Below are positions 1 through 8,112 of a stretch of 64,000 nucleotides of DNA, piece by piece. Numbering within the stretch: the first letter of the stretch is position 1; each line of letters opens with the position of its first letter. The translations under genes and the position numbers were made by a program. The stretch comes from Clostridiales bacterium Firm_09 (GTDB lineage Bacteria; Bacillota; Clostridia; Christensenellales; DTU072). The notes under the pieces are model-generated. The model was not told the origin of the DNA, ran no database searches, and was given only the letters and a program-made list of their open reading frames with translations. The DNA lies in NCBI GenBank assembly GCA_001604065.1, contig LVAO01000001.1:1-64000 (forward strand), read 5' to 3'.

Positions 1-163
1 GAATAAAAATGGTTTTAAGTCTTATGCTTTTGTACGGGTACATAATCACCTGCAAAATTGTTTGAATTGAAATCTGAAAATGTTTTCTCAATTATACCAT
101 CATCCGATCATGAATGGAAGACAAATCCGCAAATATTTGTATATTCCGACCTCAAATCGCCCA

Positions 164-192
164 TTGACAAGGGAAAATCAATCTTTTATCAT
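164..192 (+). promoter_or_regulatory. Sigma-A promoter of the alpha/beta hydrolase gene
   Basis: The -35 box TTGACA (164-169) and the -10 box TATCAT (187-192) are separated by 17 bp. The predicted start near 199 leaves a leader of about a dozen bases, which holds the AGGAGG ribosome-binding site at 201-206. Confidence 0.8.
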
Positions 193-211
193 ATAGAAAC
201 AGGAGGATTTT

Positions 212-1129
212 ATGAAATATTCCTATTTATTGCCCAAAGCGGTATGTCTTTTCAATGAACGTTTGGGTCAACTGACTCTGTACAGGCCGGGAAAGGCAAA
301 AAACGTTGTCTATTCCAGAAAGATACGGTATTCCGAAGATAAAAAACTCTATCTGAATCTATGTACTCCCGCGGAGCTTCCCGCAGGCAGGCTTCCCGTA
401 TTTGTGTATATCCATGGCGGAGGCTATGTTTCGGGCAGTCCCGAACAGAGAGAAACTTTTGTGTCCAGGATAGCTGCGGCCGGCTTTTTTACGGTCAATA
501 TTTTTTACGGCTATGCGCCCGCATACGGACATCCCCATTCGATACGCAATATTTACGATGCGCTTGCATGGCTAAAAAACAATCAGGATAAGTATAATAT
601 CGACCTGGACAGGCTATATATGGGCGGAGAGTCGGCGGGCGCCTATTTTACAGCAATGGCGGGGGCTGTGTCCTCCAATGAGGAGTACAGAAATCGGCTC
701 CATCTTAATCCGGTATCGCAGGGCCTAGTTTTCAAGGGGCTTATCCTCAATTGCGGCATCTACGATATAAATGACGCCTTGTCAAGCGGCTTCCCGTTTA
801 TGAAGGCATTTATGGAAGCTTATTATGGGAAACCCCTTAAATATCTCAAGAACGATCCCGACGCGGATCTGCTGTCTCCCGCAAGGTTTTTGACCAAGGA
901 TTTTCCTCCGTCGTTCGTTCTTGTCGCCCAGCACGATCATCTGAAGGGCGGAGGTATATCCTTTGCCAAAAAGCTGGATGAACTTGGTGTCCGCAACGTC
1001 TACCATATGGGCACCGGATTTTTTGCCGTTCATGCTTTTCTTGTCGCCCAATGCCTGCCGCCAAGCAAGATTGCCATGCCGAAGGTAATGGAATTTCTTT
1101 TATCCGGCCAGTCTGAAACAAAATCATAA
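212..1129 (+). CDS. Alpha/beta hydrolase, HSL-like esterase family
   Basis: This 305-residue protein is a probable cytoplasmic carboxylesterase of the alpha/beta-hydrolase fold (Abhydrolase_3 / hormone-sensitive-lipase-like). The HGGG oxyanion-hole motif is at residues 68-71 and the nucleophile elbow GESAG at 139-143, making Ser141 the nucleophile. Asp242 (in AQHDH) and His274 (in FAVHAF) are well placed to complete the triad. No signal peptide is visible. The start is set by AGGAGG five bases upstream of the ATG. It appears monocistronic, with its own promoter and a convergent neighbour downstream. The substrate cannot be told from sequence; a short-chain ester or acetylated sugar is possible. 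Confidence 0.85.
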   Translation: MKYSYLLPKAVCLFNERLGQLTLYRPGKAKNVVYSRKIRYSEDKKLYLNLCTPAELPAGRLPVFVYIHGGGYVSGSPEQRETFVSRIAAAGFFTVNIFYGYAPAYGHPHSIRNIYDALAWLKNNQDKYNIDLDRLYMGGESAGAYFTAMAGAVSSNEEYRNRLHLNPVSQGLVFKGLILNCGIYDINDALSSGFPFMKAFMEAYYGKPLKYLKNDPDADLLSPARFLTKDFPPSFVLVAQHDHLKGGGISFAKKLDELGVRNVYHMGTGFFAVHAFLVAQCLPPSKIAMPKVMEFLLSGQSETKS

Positions 1130-1276
1130 GAAAAAGGAAAAGTTCCCTTGTTCAGGCAAATTGAACGCCTTTTCTGCCCGGATTCGGTCGTTCTCCTTGT
1201 GACGCGTCGAGCCCGTCCGAACCGAACGAAAAATTCATTTCGCTTTGCGCGGGGTATTTATGAGGTTTGTCCTTGA

Positions 1277-1314
1277 ATAAAAAAAGCGCGGAGATGTACT
1301 ATGCATCTCCGCGC
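1277..1314 (-). terminator. Rho-independent terminator of fba
   Basis: An 11-bp perfect stem (arms 1286-1296 and 1304-1314) is followed, on the minus strand, by a run of seven T. It lies just downstream of the aldolase stop codon. Confidence 0.9.
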
Positions 1315-1336
1315 AGATCTGTTTTGTTCGGCTTGC

Positions 1337-2266
1337 TCAGGCTTTGTCGTTGCATCCCAACACTTCAATGATTTTGTGCTTGACGATATCTCTGACCGCC
1401 AGTCTGGCCGGTCCGAGATATTGTCTGGGGTCAAAGTGCGAGGGGTTCTCTGAGAAATATTTGCGGATGGTGGCAGTGACAGCCATGCGGAGATCGCTGT
1501 CGATATTGATTTTGCAGACCGCCATCGACGCTGCCTTGCGGAGCATTTCTTCCGGCACGCCGCGTGCGCCGGGCATGTTGCCGCCGTAAGCATTGATTTG
1601 TTCAACAAGGTATTGAGGCACACTGGAGGCGCCGTGCAATACTATCGGGAAGCCTGGAAGACGTCTGCCGACTTCTTCCAGAATGTCAAAACGGAGTTTG
1701 GGTTCACCCTTGAATTTATATGCGCCATGACTGGTGCCGATGGCAATGGCAAGGCTGTCCACATTGGTTCTGGAGACAAACTCCTGCACCTGCGCGGGAT
1801 CGGTGTAGCAACTGTCTTCTGCAGAAACATTGACAGCGTCTTCTATACCGGCAAGCTTACCGAGCTCTGCTTCTACAACAACACCGTGATCATGGGCATA
1901 TTCTACAACGTTTTTGGTGATTTTGATGTTGTCGGCAAAGCTGTGGCTGGATGCGTCGATCATTACCGAGGTAAAGCCCTTGTCGATGCAGTCTTTGCAA
2001 AGTTCAAAGGTATCGCCGTGGTCAAGATGCAGACATATGGGCAACCCGGAGTCCTCAACGGCCGCTTCGACCAGTTTTTTGAGGTAAATCGGATTTGCGT
2101 ATTTGCGGGCGCCGGAAGAAACCTGAAGAATGAGCGGAGCATTGACTTCTTTGGCCGCCATGACGATGCCCTGAATGGTTTCCATATTGTTAACATTAAA
2201 GGCGCCGATGGCGTATCCGCCCGCGTAGGCCTTTTTGAACATTTCTGTGCTTGTGACGAGTGGCAT
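1337..2266 (-). CDS. fba: Class II fructose-1,6-bisphosphate aldolase
   Basis: This zinc-dependent aldolase interconverts fructose-1,6-bisphosphate with dihydroxyacetone phosphate and glyceraldehyde-3-phosphate in cytoplasmic glycolysis and gluconeogenesis. At 309 residues it has the usual family length. The signature HLDHGD at residues 80-85 supplies the catalytic Asp82 and zinc ligand His83; His180 and His211 (in VLHGASS) fit the other zinc ligands. The start at MPLVTS is chosen because GGAGGT lies eight bases upstream; an in-frame start 13 codons earlier has no such site. It is transcribed alone from a promoter at 2308-2336 and ends at a strong terminator. Confidence 0.95.
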   Translation of the reverse strand: MPLVTSTEMFKKAYAGGYAIGAFNVNNMETIQGIVMAAKEVNAPLILQVSSGARKYANPIYLKKLVEAAVEDSGLPICLHLDHGDTFELCKDCIDKGFTSVMIDASSHSFADNIKITKNVVEYAHDHGVVVEAELGKLAGIEDAVNVSAEDSCYTDPAQVQEFVSRTNVDSLAIAIGTSHGAYKFKGEPKLRFDILEEVGRRLPGFPIVLHGASSVPQYLVEQINAYGGNMPGARGVPEEMLRKAASMAVCKINIDSDLRMAVTATIRKYFSENPSHFDPRQYLGPARLAVRDIVKHKIIEVLGCNDKA

Positions 2267-2307
2267 GGTATTACCTCCATATATTTGTCCTGAAATTTGT
2301 CTCATAT

Positions 2308-2336
2308 ATTATATCACCAAAGATTGAGAAAATCCA
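2308..2336 (-). promoter_or_regulatory. Probable fba promoter
   Basis: On the minus strand a perfect -10 box TATAAT (2308-2313) lies about 40 bp before the fba start. The -35 at 17-bp spacing is TGGATT (2331-2336), a weak match. Confidence 0.55.
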
Positions 2337-2366
2337 GCAGCGAGCATCATATTTTGTCGATAGGAT

Positions 2367-2396
2367 TTGCTAAATTATATCTTATTAAGGTATAAT
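2367..2396 (+). promoter_or_regulatory. Promoter abutting the trmN6 start codon (leaderless candidate)
   Basis: TTGCTA (2367-2372), an 18-bp spacer and TATAAT (2391-2396). Only six bases separate the -10 box from the ATG at 2403, so transcription would begin at or within a base or two of the start codon. No Shine-Dalgarno sequence could be transcribed. Confidence 0.65.
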
Positions 2397-2402
2397 ACAA
2401 CT

Positions 2403-3152
2403 ATGCTGAAGCAGAACGAACGTCTGGATTATTTGGAATGCAGGGACCTGCGGATCATACAGGATAAAAACGGCTATGCGTTTACTACAGATGCCGTGCT
2501 GCTTGCCAATTTTGTAAAAGCTTCTGCAAAGGAGCGCCTTCTTGATTTCGGCACAGGCTCGGGCATTGTGCCTATTCTGTGTTCGGCAAAAACCAATGCA
2601 AAAGAGCTTATAGGTATCGAACTGCAGGACAGGCTTGCCGATATGGCGGAGAGGTCGGTAGCTTATAATAATTTGTTTCCGAGGGTGAAAATCATCAAAG
2701 GAGATATCAAGGATGCTCCCGCTCTTTTCGGTGCGGGTACTTTTGACGTTGTCACTTCCAATCCGCCGTATATGACCTATTCCGGTGAAAAAGGAGCAGC
2801 CTCAGAAGAAGATATATGCAGACGTGAAGTGTTTATTACCGTTGCGGAGTTGATGGAGAGCGCGGGGAAGATGCTTAAGTTCGGAGGACGTGCCTATTTC
2901 GTGTATAAAGCGGAACGTCTGACCGATTTGCTTGCCGCCATGCGCAAGAACGGGATAGAACCGAAATCGCTGACATTAATCTATCCAAAAGCCATCAAAG
3001 AGGCGGATACGGTCATTGTAGAGGGAAGAAAGGGCGGGAAGCCCGGACTGCGCATCCGCAAACCTCTGGTCATTTGCCGACAGGATGGAAGCTATACGGC
3101 CGAAGCCGCAAAAATATACAAACCCTGTGAGCGCGGAGGAGAAAAGCGATGA
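2403..3152 (+). CDS. trmN6: tRNA1(Val) (adenine-37-N6) methyltransferase-like protein
   Basis: This 249-residue Rossmann-fold, S-adenosylmethionine-dependent methyltransferase belongs to the TrmN6/YfiC (B. subtilis YabB) family. The SAM-binding DFGTGSG motif is at residues 48-54 and the N6-adenine catalytic motif NPPY at 120-123. The start MLKQNERLD matches how relatives begin; a TTG 12 codons upstream would overlap the promoter. The stop overlaps the rsmI start by four bases, so the two are translationally coupled. The trmN6-rsmI pair is a common arrangement in Bacillota. The exact target tRNA is inferred from the family. Confidence 0.85.
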   Translation: MLKQNERLDYLECRDLRIIQDKNGYAFTTDAVLLANFVKASAKERLLDFGTGSGIVPILCSAKTNAKELIGIELQDRLADMAERSVAYNNLFPRVKIIKGDIKDAPALFGAGTFDVVTSNPPYMTYSGEKGAASEEDICRREVFITVAELMESAGKMLKFGGRAYFVYKAERLTDLLAAMRKNGIEPKSLTLIYPKAIKEADTVIVEGRKGGKPGLRIRKPLVICRQDGSYTAEAAKIYKPCERGGEKR

Positions 3153-3961
3153 GCGCAACCTGCTATCTGGTCGGCACACCGATCGGGAATCTGAAAGACA
3201 TCACCCTGCGCGCGTTGGAAATACTGAAGACCGTCGATGCCATTGCCTGCGAAGACACGCGCAAGGCTTCGGTATTGTTGAATGCTTACGACATAAAAAA
3301 ACCTCTCATACGTTATGACATGCATAGAGAATATGAGGGTACGGCGGCAATTCTCAGACTGCTGGATGAAAACAGAAGCGTCGCCCTTATATCGGACGCA
3401 GGGATGCCCGGCATCAGTGATCCGGGTGCCGTCCTTGTGCGCAGGCTTCGCGCCGGAGGCTATAAGGTAGAAAGCGTGCCGGGACCCACCGCCGTCGCGA
3501 CGGCGGTCAGCCTGGCGGGCCTTACGCAGAACGGATATGTCTTCGCGGGTTTTTTGCCGGAGAAACGCCGCGAGCGCGACAGAATAACAGAGCGTCTCAA
3601 AAATCTGCCTTTTCCGCTGGTATTCTATTGCGCGCCGCATGACCTGGATGACACGCTGTCCTATCTGTATGAAAAACTGGGCATACGCAAATTATGCGTT
3701 GTCAAAGAGCTTACCAAGCTTTTTGAAACCGTGTATGAAGGTGAATTGGGTTCAATCGAAATCGGGAACAAAAAGGGAGAATTCGTTTTGATTGTTGACG
3801 GTGCTTCGGAAGGCGGCTCCGCCCCGACGGATACAGATGTCGAAACAATGCTGAAGGACTTGATAAATGGCGGAATGAGTAAGTCTGAAGCCGTAAAATA
3901 TGTAGCCAAAGCTACCAATTTGCCCAAAAATGATATCTATGCGATTACACTGAAATTATAA
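3149..3961 (+). CDS. rsmI: 16S rRNA (cytidine-1402-2'-O)-methyltransferase
   Basis: This 270-residue protein begins CYLVGTPIGNLKDIT, the highly conserved tetrapyrrole-methylase-fold N-terminus of RsmI, and carries the CEDTRKA, SDAGMPGISDPG and VPGP blocks. The enzyme 2'-O-methylates C1402 in the decoding centre of 16S rRNA using SAM. The ATGA overlap with trmN6 indicates co-transcription and coupled translation. It is convergent with spmB, with only five bases between the stop codons and no obvious hairpin there. Confidence 0.95.
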   Translation: MSATCYLVGTPIGNLKDITLRALEILKTVDAIACEDTRKASVLLNAYDIKKPLIRYDMHREYEGTAAILRLLDENRSVALISDAGMPGISDPGAVLVRRLRAGGYKVESVPGPTAVATAVSLAGLTQNGYVFAGFLPEKRRERDRITERLKNLPFPLVFYCAPHDLDDTLSYLYEKLGIRKLCVVKELTKLFETVYEGELGSIEIGNKKGEFVLIVDGASEGGSAPTDTDVETMLKDLINGGMSKSEAVKYVAKATNLPKNDIYAITLKL

Positions 3962-3966
3962 GGCAA

Positions 3967-4467
3967 TCAAAATATCTTGCATAGCAGGCAGGCAAGAAAG
4001 GTTGCGGCGAGAGATACAAAAACGGAGATGGGGATGGCAAGCCCTGTCTTTTTGTTTTTGGAAGTGGAAAAATAGACGGCGACAACGTACATAATGGTGT
4101 CCGTGCTGCCCATAATGACGCTCGCCACCCGTGCGGGATAGCTGTCCACGCCGTAATTATCGTATATTTTTTGGAGTATCACCAGACTTCCGCTGCCGGA
4201 CAAAGGACGAAGTATTAGCAGTTCCGACAACTCTTTCGGTATCCCAAGATACATAAATGGCTTTTCGAGAAGCTCTGAAAGCAGGACGGAGAGTCCGCTT
4301 GCACGCAAAAGCTCAATTGCAAAGAAGATTGTCATAAGATATGGAAGAATGTTGATCATCAGTTGGAAAGCGGAACGGATGCCCTCGGCGAAGCTGTCGT
4401 ATAAGCTGACCTTTTTTGCAAAGGCAATCGCAAAGGTTATAATCAGCAGAACGGGCAAAGTATACAT
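3967..4467 (-). CDS. spmB: Spore maturation protein B
   Basis: This 166-residue hydrophobic membrane protein of the SpmB/nucleoside-recognition (Gate) family has about four to five membrane segments and the conserved stretch around LPYLMTIFFAIELLRASG. SpmA and SpmB are needed for full dehydration of the spore core in Bacillus. The start codon overlaps the spmA stop (TAATG), so the pair is translationally coupled. Its presence supports an endospore-forming host. Confidence 0.9.
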   Translation of the reverse strand: MYTLPVLLIITFAIAFAKKVSLYDSFAEGIRSAFQLMINILPYLMTIFFAIELLRASGLSVLLSELLEKPFMYLGIPKELSELLILRPLSGSGSLVILQKIYDNYGVDSYPARVASVIMGSTDTIMYVVAVYFSTSKNKKTGLAIPISVFVSLAATFLACLLCKIF

Positions 4468-4997
4468 TATTTTCTGACCAGCAGGGAAACGAGGGCAACG
4501 GCGGTGACAGTTGAAGCGATATTGACGATAAGGGTGGGGAGCATGATGTCTTCGGTTGCGCCCATTGCCGCGCGCATAGACAGGATGGTTGTGGGTATCA
4601 GCTGTATTGAGGTTGCATTGATGACGACGAGCATGATCTTGTTTTTCTGGTTTTCCATTAATTCTACGGCGCGTATCCCCAACGGTGTTGCCGCGCCGCC
4701 CATGCCAAGCAGATTTGCAGAAAGATTCAGATTGATATTCTTATAGCATTCTTCGCTTTCGTTTTTGAAAAGCCGCTTTGTGATGGGATTGAGCAGTCTT
4801 GCCACCCATATGTCGAGTCCGCTTTTTTCCAAAACCTTCATGACGGACATCCAGACCGCATAAATGACAAAGAGTTTGACAGAGAAGGTAAGGCTTGCCA
4901 TGCCGCCGTCCATAAATGTATTTATGATCCCCCCGGGTGAGGTAAAAAGCATATAGCATACACAGGCTGTGATGATAATCGAAAATACAACGTTCAT
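4467..4997 (-). CDS. spmA: Spore maturation protein A
   Basis: This 176-residue multi-spanning membrane protein of the SpmA family has a Gate-type domain including VWMSVMKVLEKSGL and NLLGMGGAATPLG, which match SpmA. The chosen start is MNVVFS. An upstream in-frame ATG at 5027 adds ten polar residues (MPRPRQYNYC) absent from relatives and has no good ribosome-binding site. The chosen ATG also lacks a Shine-Dalgarno, but a TATAAT lies six bases ahead, so a leaderless mRNA is possible. It is divergent from uxuA. Confidence 0.88.
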   Translation of the reverse strand: MNVVFSIIITACVCYMLFTSPGGIINTFMDGGMASLTFSVKLFVIYAVWMSVMKVLEKSGLDIWVARLLNPITKRLFKNESEECYKNINLNLSANLLGMGGAATPLGIRAVELMENQKNKIMLVVINATSIQLIPTTILSMRAAMGATEDIMLPTLIVNIASTVTAVALVSLLVRK

Positions 4998-5003
4998 GCA
5001 ATA

Positions 5004-5009
5004 ATTATA
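5004..5009 (-). promoter_or_regulatory. Possible -10 box directly before spmA
   Basis: Minus-strand TATAAT ends six bases before the spmA ATG. I find no convincing -35 at 16-19 bp spacing, so this is weaker than the other leaderless candidates and a sporulation sigma factor could be used instead. Confidence 0.35.
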
Positions 5010-5115
5010 TTGGCGCGGACGGGGCATTATGTTCCGTCAGACGGGAAAACGGAGTCGCAACCGCGTTCGTCACGCTTTGCGCGCACTGGGAGAAATGGTT
5101 TTTGAATCTTATCGG

Positions 5116-5130
5116 TTGAAAACGCACAGA
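5116..5130 (+). promoter_or_regulatory. cre-like catabolite-repression operator on the uxuA -35 box
   Basis: TTGAAAACGCACAGA matches 14 of 15 positions of the CcpA cre consensus WTGNAANCGNWNNCW, the one mismatch being G for C at position 14. It covers the -35 box and the start of the spacer, where bound CcpA would block RNA polymerase. Glucose repression of uronate catabolism is established in Bacillota; the site itself is inferred. Confidence 0.5.
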
Positions 5131-5144
5131 ATTTATTATATAAT
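5116..5144 (+). promoter_or_regulatory. uxuA promoter (leaderless candidate)
   Basis: TTGAAA (5116-5121), a 17-bp spacer and TATAAT (5139-5144). The ATG of uxuA follows after seven bases, with no Shine-Dalgarno, predicting a leaderless transcript. Confidence 0.75.
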
Positions 5145-5151
5145 GTTGATT

Positions 5152-6210
5152 ATGAAAATGACATTTAGATGGTATGGCGATAAGGACAGCATCGCCATCA
5201 GCAAAATTGCACAGATACCCGTCATTGACGGGATTGTTTCCGCTGTTTACGACGTGCCTGCGGGTGAGGTTTGGCCCGAGGCGAGCATCAAAAAGCTCAA
5301 GGATCAGGCAGAATCCTGCAATCTCAAATTTGAGGTCGTGGAGAGTGTCCCCGTCCATGAGGATATCAAACTCCGTGCGGCAGGTTGTGACAGGCTGATC
5401 GACAATTATTGCGAAAATATCCGTCGCCTGTCCAAATACGGCATTAAGGTGATTTGCTATAATTTCATGCCTGTTTTTGACTGGTTGAGAAGCGAAATGG
5501 CGCGGCCCCTTGCGGATGGCTCCAATTCGCTCGCATATGATGAAAAAACCGTGCTTTCGCTGAATCCCTTGACAAGCAACCTCTCTCTTCCAGGCTGGGA
5601 CGAGAGCTATACTAAGGCGCAGCTTGTGGAGCTGCTCAACCGCTACAGGGATGTCGACGAAGAGAAGCTCTGGTCCAATCTTGAGTATTTTCTTAAGAAG
5701 ATCATACCGGTATGCGAAGAGTGCGATATAAAAATGGCGATTCATCCGGACGATCCGCCATGGGGCATATTCGGTTTGCCCCGTATCATCACCGACCAGA
5801 AAAACCTCAGGCGATTTTTGGAACTGGTGCCCTCGGTTTATAACGGGGTGACCTTCTGTACGGGCAGTTTCGGTGCGGGACAGAACAATAACCTGATAGA
5901 AATGATTAAGCTTGCTCAAGGAAGAATCCATTTTGCGCATATCCGCAATATCCGGTATACGGGCGAAAGAAGCTTTCAGGAGAGCGCGCATCCGACCGTG
6001 TGCGGCAGCCTGGATATTTTCAATATCGTCAAAACGCTGGTGGAAACCGGATTTGACGGATATGTACGTCCCGATCACGGACGCATGATCTGGGGAGAGA
6101 CGGGCAAATACGGCTATGGTTTATATGACCGTGCGCTGGGCGCGATGTATCTTTATGGTCTATTTGAAGCAATACAAAAACAGAGAGGGGAACCGCATCA
6201 TGACGTCTGA
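5152..6210 (+). CDS. uxuA: D-mannonate dehydratase
   Basis: This 352-residue TIM-barrel enzyme dehydrates D-mannonate to 2-keto-3-deoxygluconate in hexuronate catabolism. The N-terminus MKMTFRWYG and the block IPVIDGIVSAVYDVPAGEVW are diagnostic of UxuA; metal-binding blocks such as MAIHPDDPPW and the conserved FCTGS are also present. The start is taken at 5152; an in-frame ATG at 5143 overlaps the -10 box. It is followed by an SDR reductase of the same pathway, an isomerase and a dehydrogenase, all co-directional. Confidence 0.93.
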   Translation: MKMTFRWYGDKDSIAISKIAQIPVIDGIVSAVYDVPAGEVWPEASIKKLKDQAESCNLKFEVVESVPVHEDIKLRAAGCDRLIDNYCENIRRLSKYGIKVICYNFMPVFDWLRSEMARPLADGSNSLAYDEKTVLSLNPLTSNLSLPGWDESYTKAQLVELLNRYRDVDEEKLWSNLEYFLKKIIPVCEECDIKMAIHPDDPPWGIFGLPRIITDQKNLRRFLELVPSVYNGVTFCTGSFGAGQNNNLIEMIKLAQGRIHFAHIRNIRYTGERSFQESAHPTVCGSLDIFNIVKTLVETGFDGYVRPDHGRMIWGETGKYGYGLYDRALGAMYLYGLFEAIQKQRGEPHHDV

Positions 6211-6323
6211 CAAGCTGTCTGCCGGCTGCCGTCCAGGATTGCATTTTGCGGGCGGCCGGTACTTTGTATGCTTCGTATCCACACATGTACGCAACAAAAT
6301 ATAGAAGAGGAAGAACCTGATAT

Positions 6324-7166
6324 ATGTCACAAGCAATTAATCTTACAGGGAAAAATATTGCAATCACAGGTGCGGGCGGCGTGCTCTGCTCAGGCTTTGC
6401 CGCTGCTCTTGCGGCAGTCGGCGCCCGCATTGCTCTGATCGATCTCAATCTGGATATGGCAGAAAAATTTGCAGCCGATATCCGCGCGAAGGGAGGGTTT
6501 GCCAAGGCATTCTTTGCAAACATCCTTGACAAAGCAAGCTTAGAAGCTTGCTACAGCAAGGTCATGGAAGAGCTGGGCGGTGTCGATATTCTGATTAACG
6601 GCGCGGGCGGCAACCATCCCAGTGCAACGACGGACAAAGAATATTTTGAAGCGGGGGATGAAGAAGCGACGGACCTGAAAACGTTCTTTTCTTTGCCCGC
6701 GGAGAGCATCAAAAAAGTGTTTGACATCAATTTCACGGGTATTCTGATGACCACGCAGGTCTTTGCCAAAGGGATGTTGAAAAAAGGCGGGAGCATCATT
6801 AATATTTCCAGTATGAATGCCTTCCGTCCGCTTACCAAAATACCCGCTTACAGCGCAGCGAAGGCTGCGGTTTCCAATTTTACCCAGTGGCTTGCCGTCC
6901 ATTTTGCGGGTGCGGGCATCCGCGTCAATGCGATTGCACCCGGCTTCTTTTCAACCAACCAGAACAAAGCGTTGCTTTACGACGCAGAAGGCAGACTGAC
7001 TGCGCGTTCGCATAAAATTTTATCCCATACGCCAATGGGACGCTTCGGAGAGCCTGATGACCTGATTGGCACTCTCTACTGGCTCGCGGACGATACCTTC
7101 TCCGGTTTTGTGACCGGCATCGTCGTGCCTGTGGATGGCGGCTTCAGCGCCTATTCCGGTGTATAA
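6324..7166 (+). CDS. uxuB: SDR-family D-mannonate oxidoreductase (fructuronate reductase)
   Basis: This 280-residue short-chain dehydrogenase has the NAD(P)-binding ITGAGGVLCSG at residues 14-24 and the catalytic Ser163, Tyr176 and Lys180 (YSAAK). The INGAGGNHP block (91-99) is typical of the SDR-type mannonate oxidoreductases (YjmF/UxuB of Bacillus), which reduce D-fructuronate to D-mannonate, the substrate of the upstream UxuA. A GAGGAAGAA stretch precedes the start. The 113-bp gap to uxuA holds no promoter or hairpin that I can defend. The role is supported by context; a related 2-keto sugar reductase cannot be excluded. Confidence 0.82.
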   Translation: MSQAINLTGKNIAITGAGGVLCSGFAAALAAVGARIALIDLNLDMAEKFAADIRAKGGFAKAFFANILDKASLEACYSKVMEELGGVDILINGAGGNHPSATTDKEYFEAGDEEATDLKTFFSLPAESIKKVFDINFTGILMTTQVFAKGMLKKGGSIINISSMNAFRPLTKIPAYSAAKAAVSNFTQWLAVHFAGAGIRVNAIAPGFFSTNQNKALLYDAEGRLTARSHKILSHTPMGRFGEPDDLIGTLYWLADDTFSGFVTGIVVPVDGGFSAYSGV

Positions 7167-7184
7167 ACGCAAAGGAGGATAGCA

Positions 7185-8111
7185 ATGATCAAAGCAACCA
7201 TATCAGGATTTTATGATGAAGTCAGTTTCATGCTGGAGGATCAGCTTGCCGCGCTCAAAGAGCTTGGCGAGACGTTCATGTGTCCCCGCACAATTGACAA
7301 AAAGAATATCGGCAGTTATACGGCAGAAGATTTTGCCAAAACGGTAAAACCGCGGCTGGATGCCGCCGGCATCCGGTTCAGCTCGATCGGAAGTCCAATC
7401 GGCAAGGTGGCAATAGGCGATGAGGAGGGCTATCAGAAACAGCTCAAATCCCTTGCGGAACTGACCGGAATCGCCGAAATGATGGGCTGCAAATACATCC
7501 GCATATTCAGCTTTTTGCTGCCAGCCCATGAGGATCCGGCGATTTACAGGGATCAGGTGATGGCAAAAATGCGCGGCTTCCTTGATGTCGTCAAAGGCAA
7601 AGATGTCATTCTTCTGCATGAGAACGAGAAGGGAATTTATGGCAATGTCGCTTCCCGTTGTGTCGATATCTATAGAACGCTCAATGACCCTCAACTCAAA
7701 TTGATTTATGATGCGTCCAACTTTGTGCAATGCAATGAGGACCCAGTCAACGCCTTTGAGATGCTGAAGGAATATGTCGTTTATTACCATATCAAGGACT
7801 GCGACAAAGAGACCAAGGTCGAGGTGCCCCTCGGCACGGGCGACGGCTGTTATGATTATATTTTTGCGGAGCTCAGCAAGAGAAATTACGAAGGTTTCAT
7901 GACACTGGAGCCGCATACCGGCAAATATGCCGTACTGCGCAAACCTGTTTATTTCTTTCCGTTCATGCCCCTCGCGCTTCCGAAATTCTATAAGGCGTTC
8001 CGCAAGATAGACAAGGCGCTTGGTAAGAGTCCGTTGGCCAAGGTCACGCGCAAGGATACCTTCATGATTCAATATCAGAATCTCAAAAAGATGCTCGGGG
8101 AGGTCGGATAA
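7185..8111 (+). CDS. Sugar phosphate isomerase/epimerase family TIM-barrel protein
   Basis: This 308-residue protein of the AP-endonuclease-2/xylose-isomerase-like superfamily has the metal-ligand pattern of the family: a Glu in LLHENEKG, an Asp in LIYDASNF, His and Asp in YYHIKDCD, and Glu and His in TLEPHTG. It sits 18 bp after uxuB behind AAAGGAGG, and its stop is one base before the next gene. The context suggests epimerisation or isomerisation of a sugar acid or keto-sugar feeding the UxuAB route, but the substrate is unknown. The last 80 residues are basic and less conserved. Confidence 0.75.
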   Translation: MIKATISGFYDEVSFMLEDQLAALKELGETFMCPRTIDKKNIGSYTAEDFAKTVKPRLDAAGIRFSSIGSPIGKVAIGDEEGYQKQLKSLAELTGIAEMMGCKYIRIFSFLLPAHEDPAIYRDQVMAKMRGFLDVVKGKDVILLHENEKGIYGNVASRCVDIYRTLNDPQLKLIYDASNFVQCNEDPVNAFEMLKEYVVYYHIKDCDKETKVEVPLGTGDGCYDYIFAELSKRNYEGFMTLEPHTGKYAVLRKPVYFFPFMPLALPKFYKAFRKIDKALGKSPLAKVTRKDTFMIQYQNLKKMLGEVG

Positions 8112-8112
8112 T

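Noticed and set aside
58-258. 66-codon open frame at the left edge with a TTG start
   Set aside because: It has no ribosome-binding site, runs through the hydrolase promoter and overlaps that gene's start in another frame.
5005-6078. 357-codon open frame antisense to uxuA
   Set aside because: It is a shadow of the strongly recognised uxuA reading frame, with no start signals and a composition unlike real proteins.
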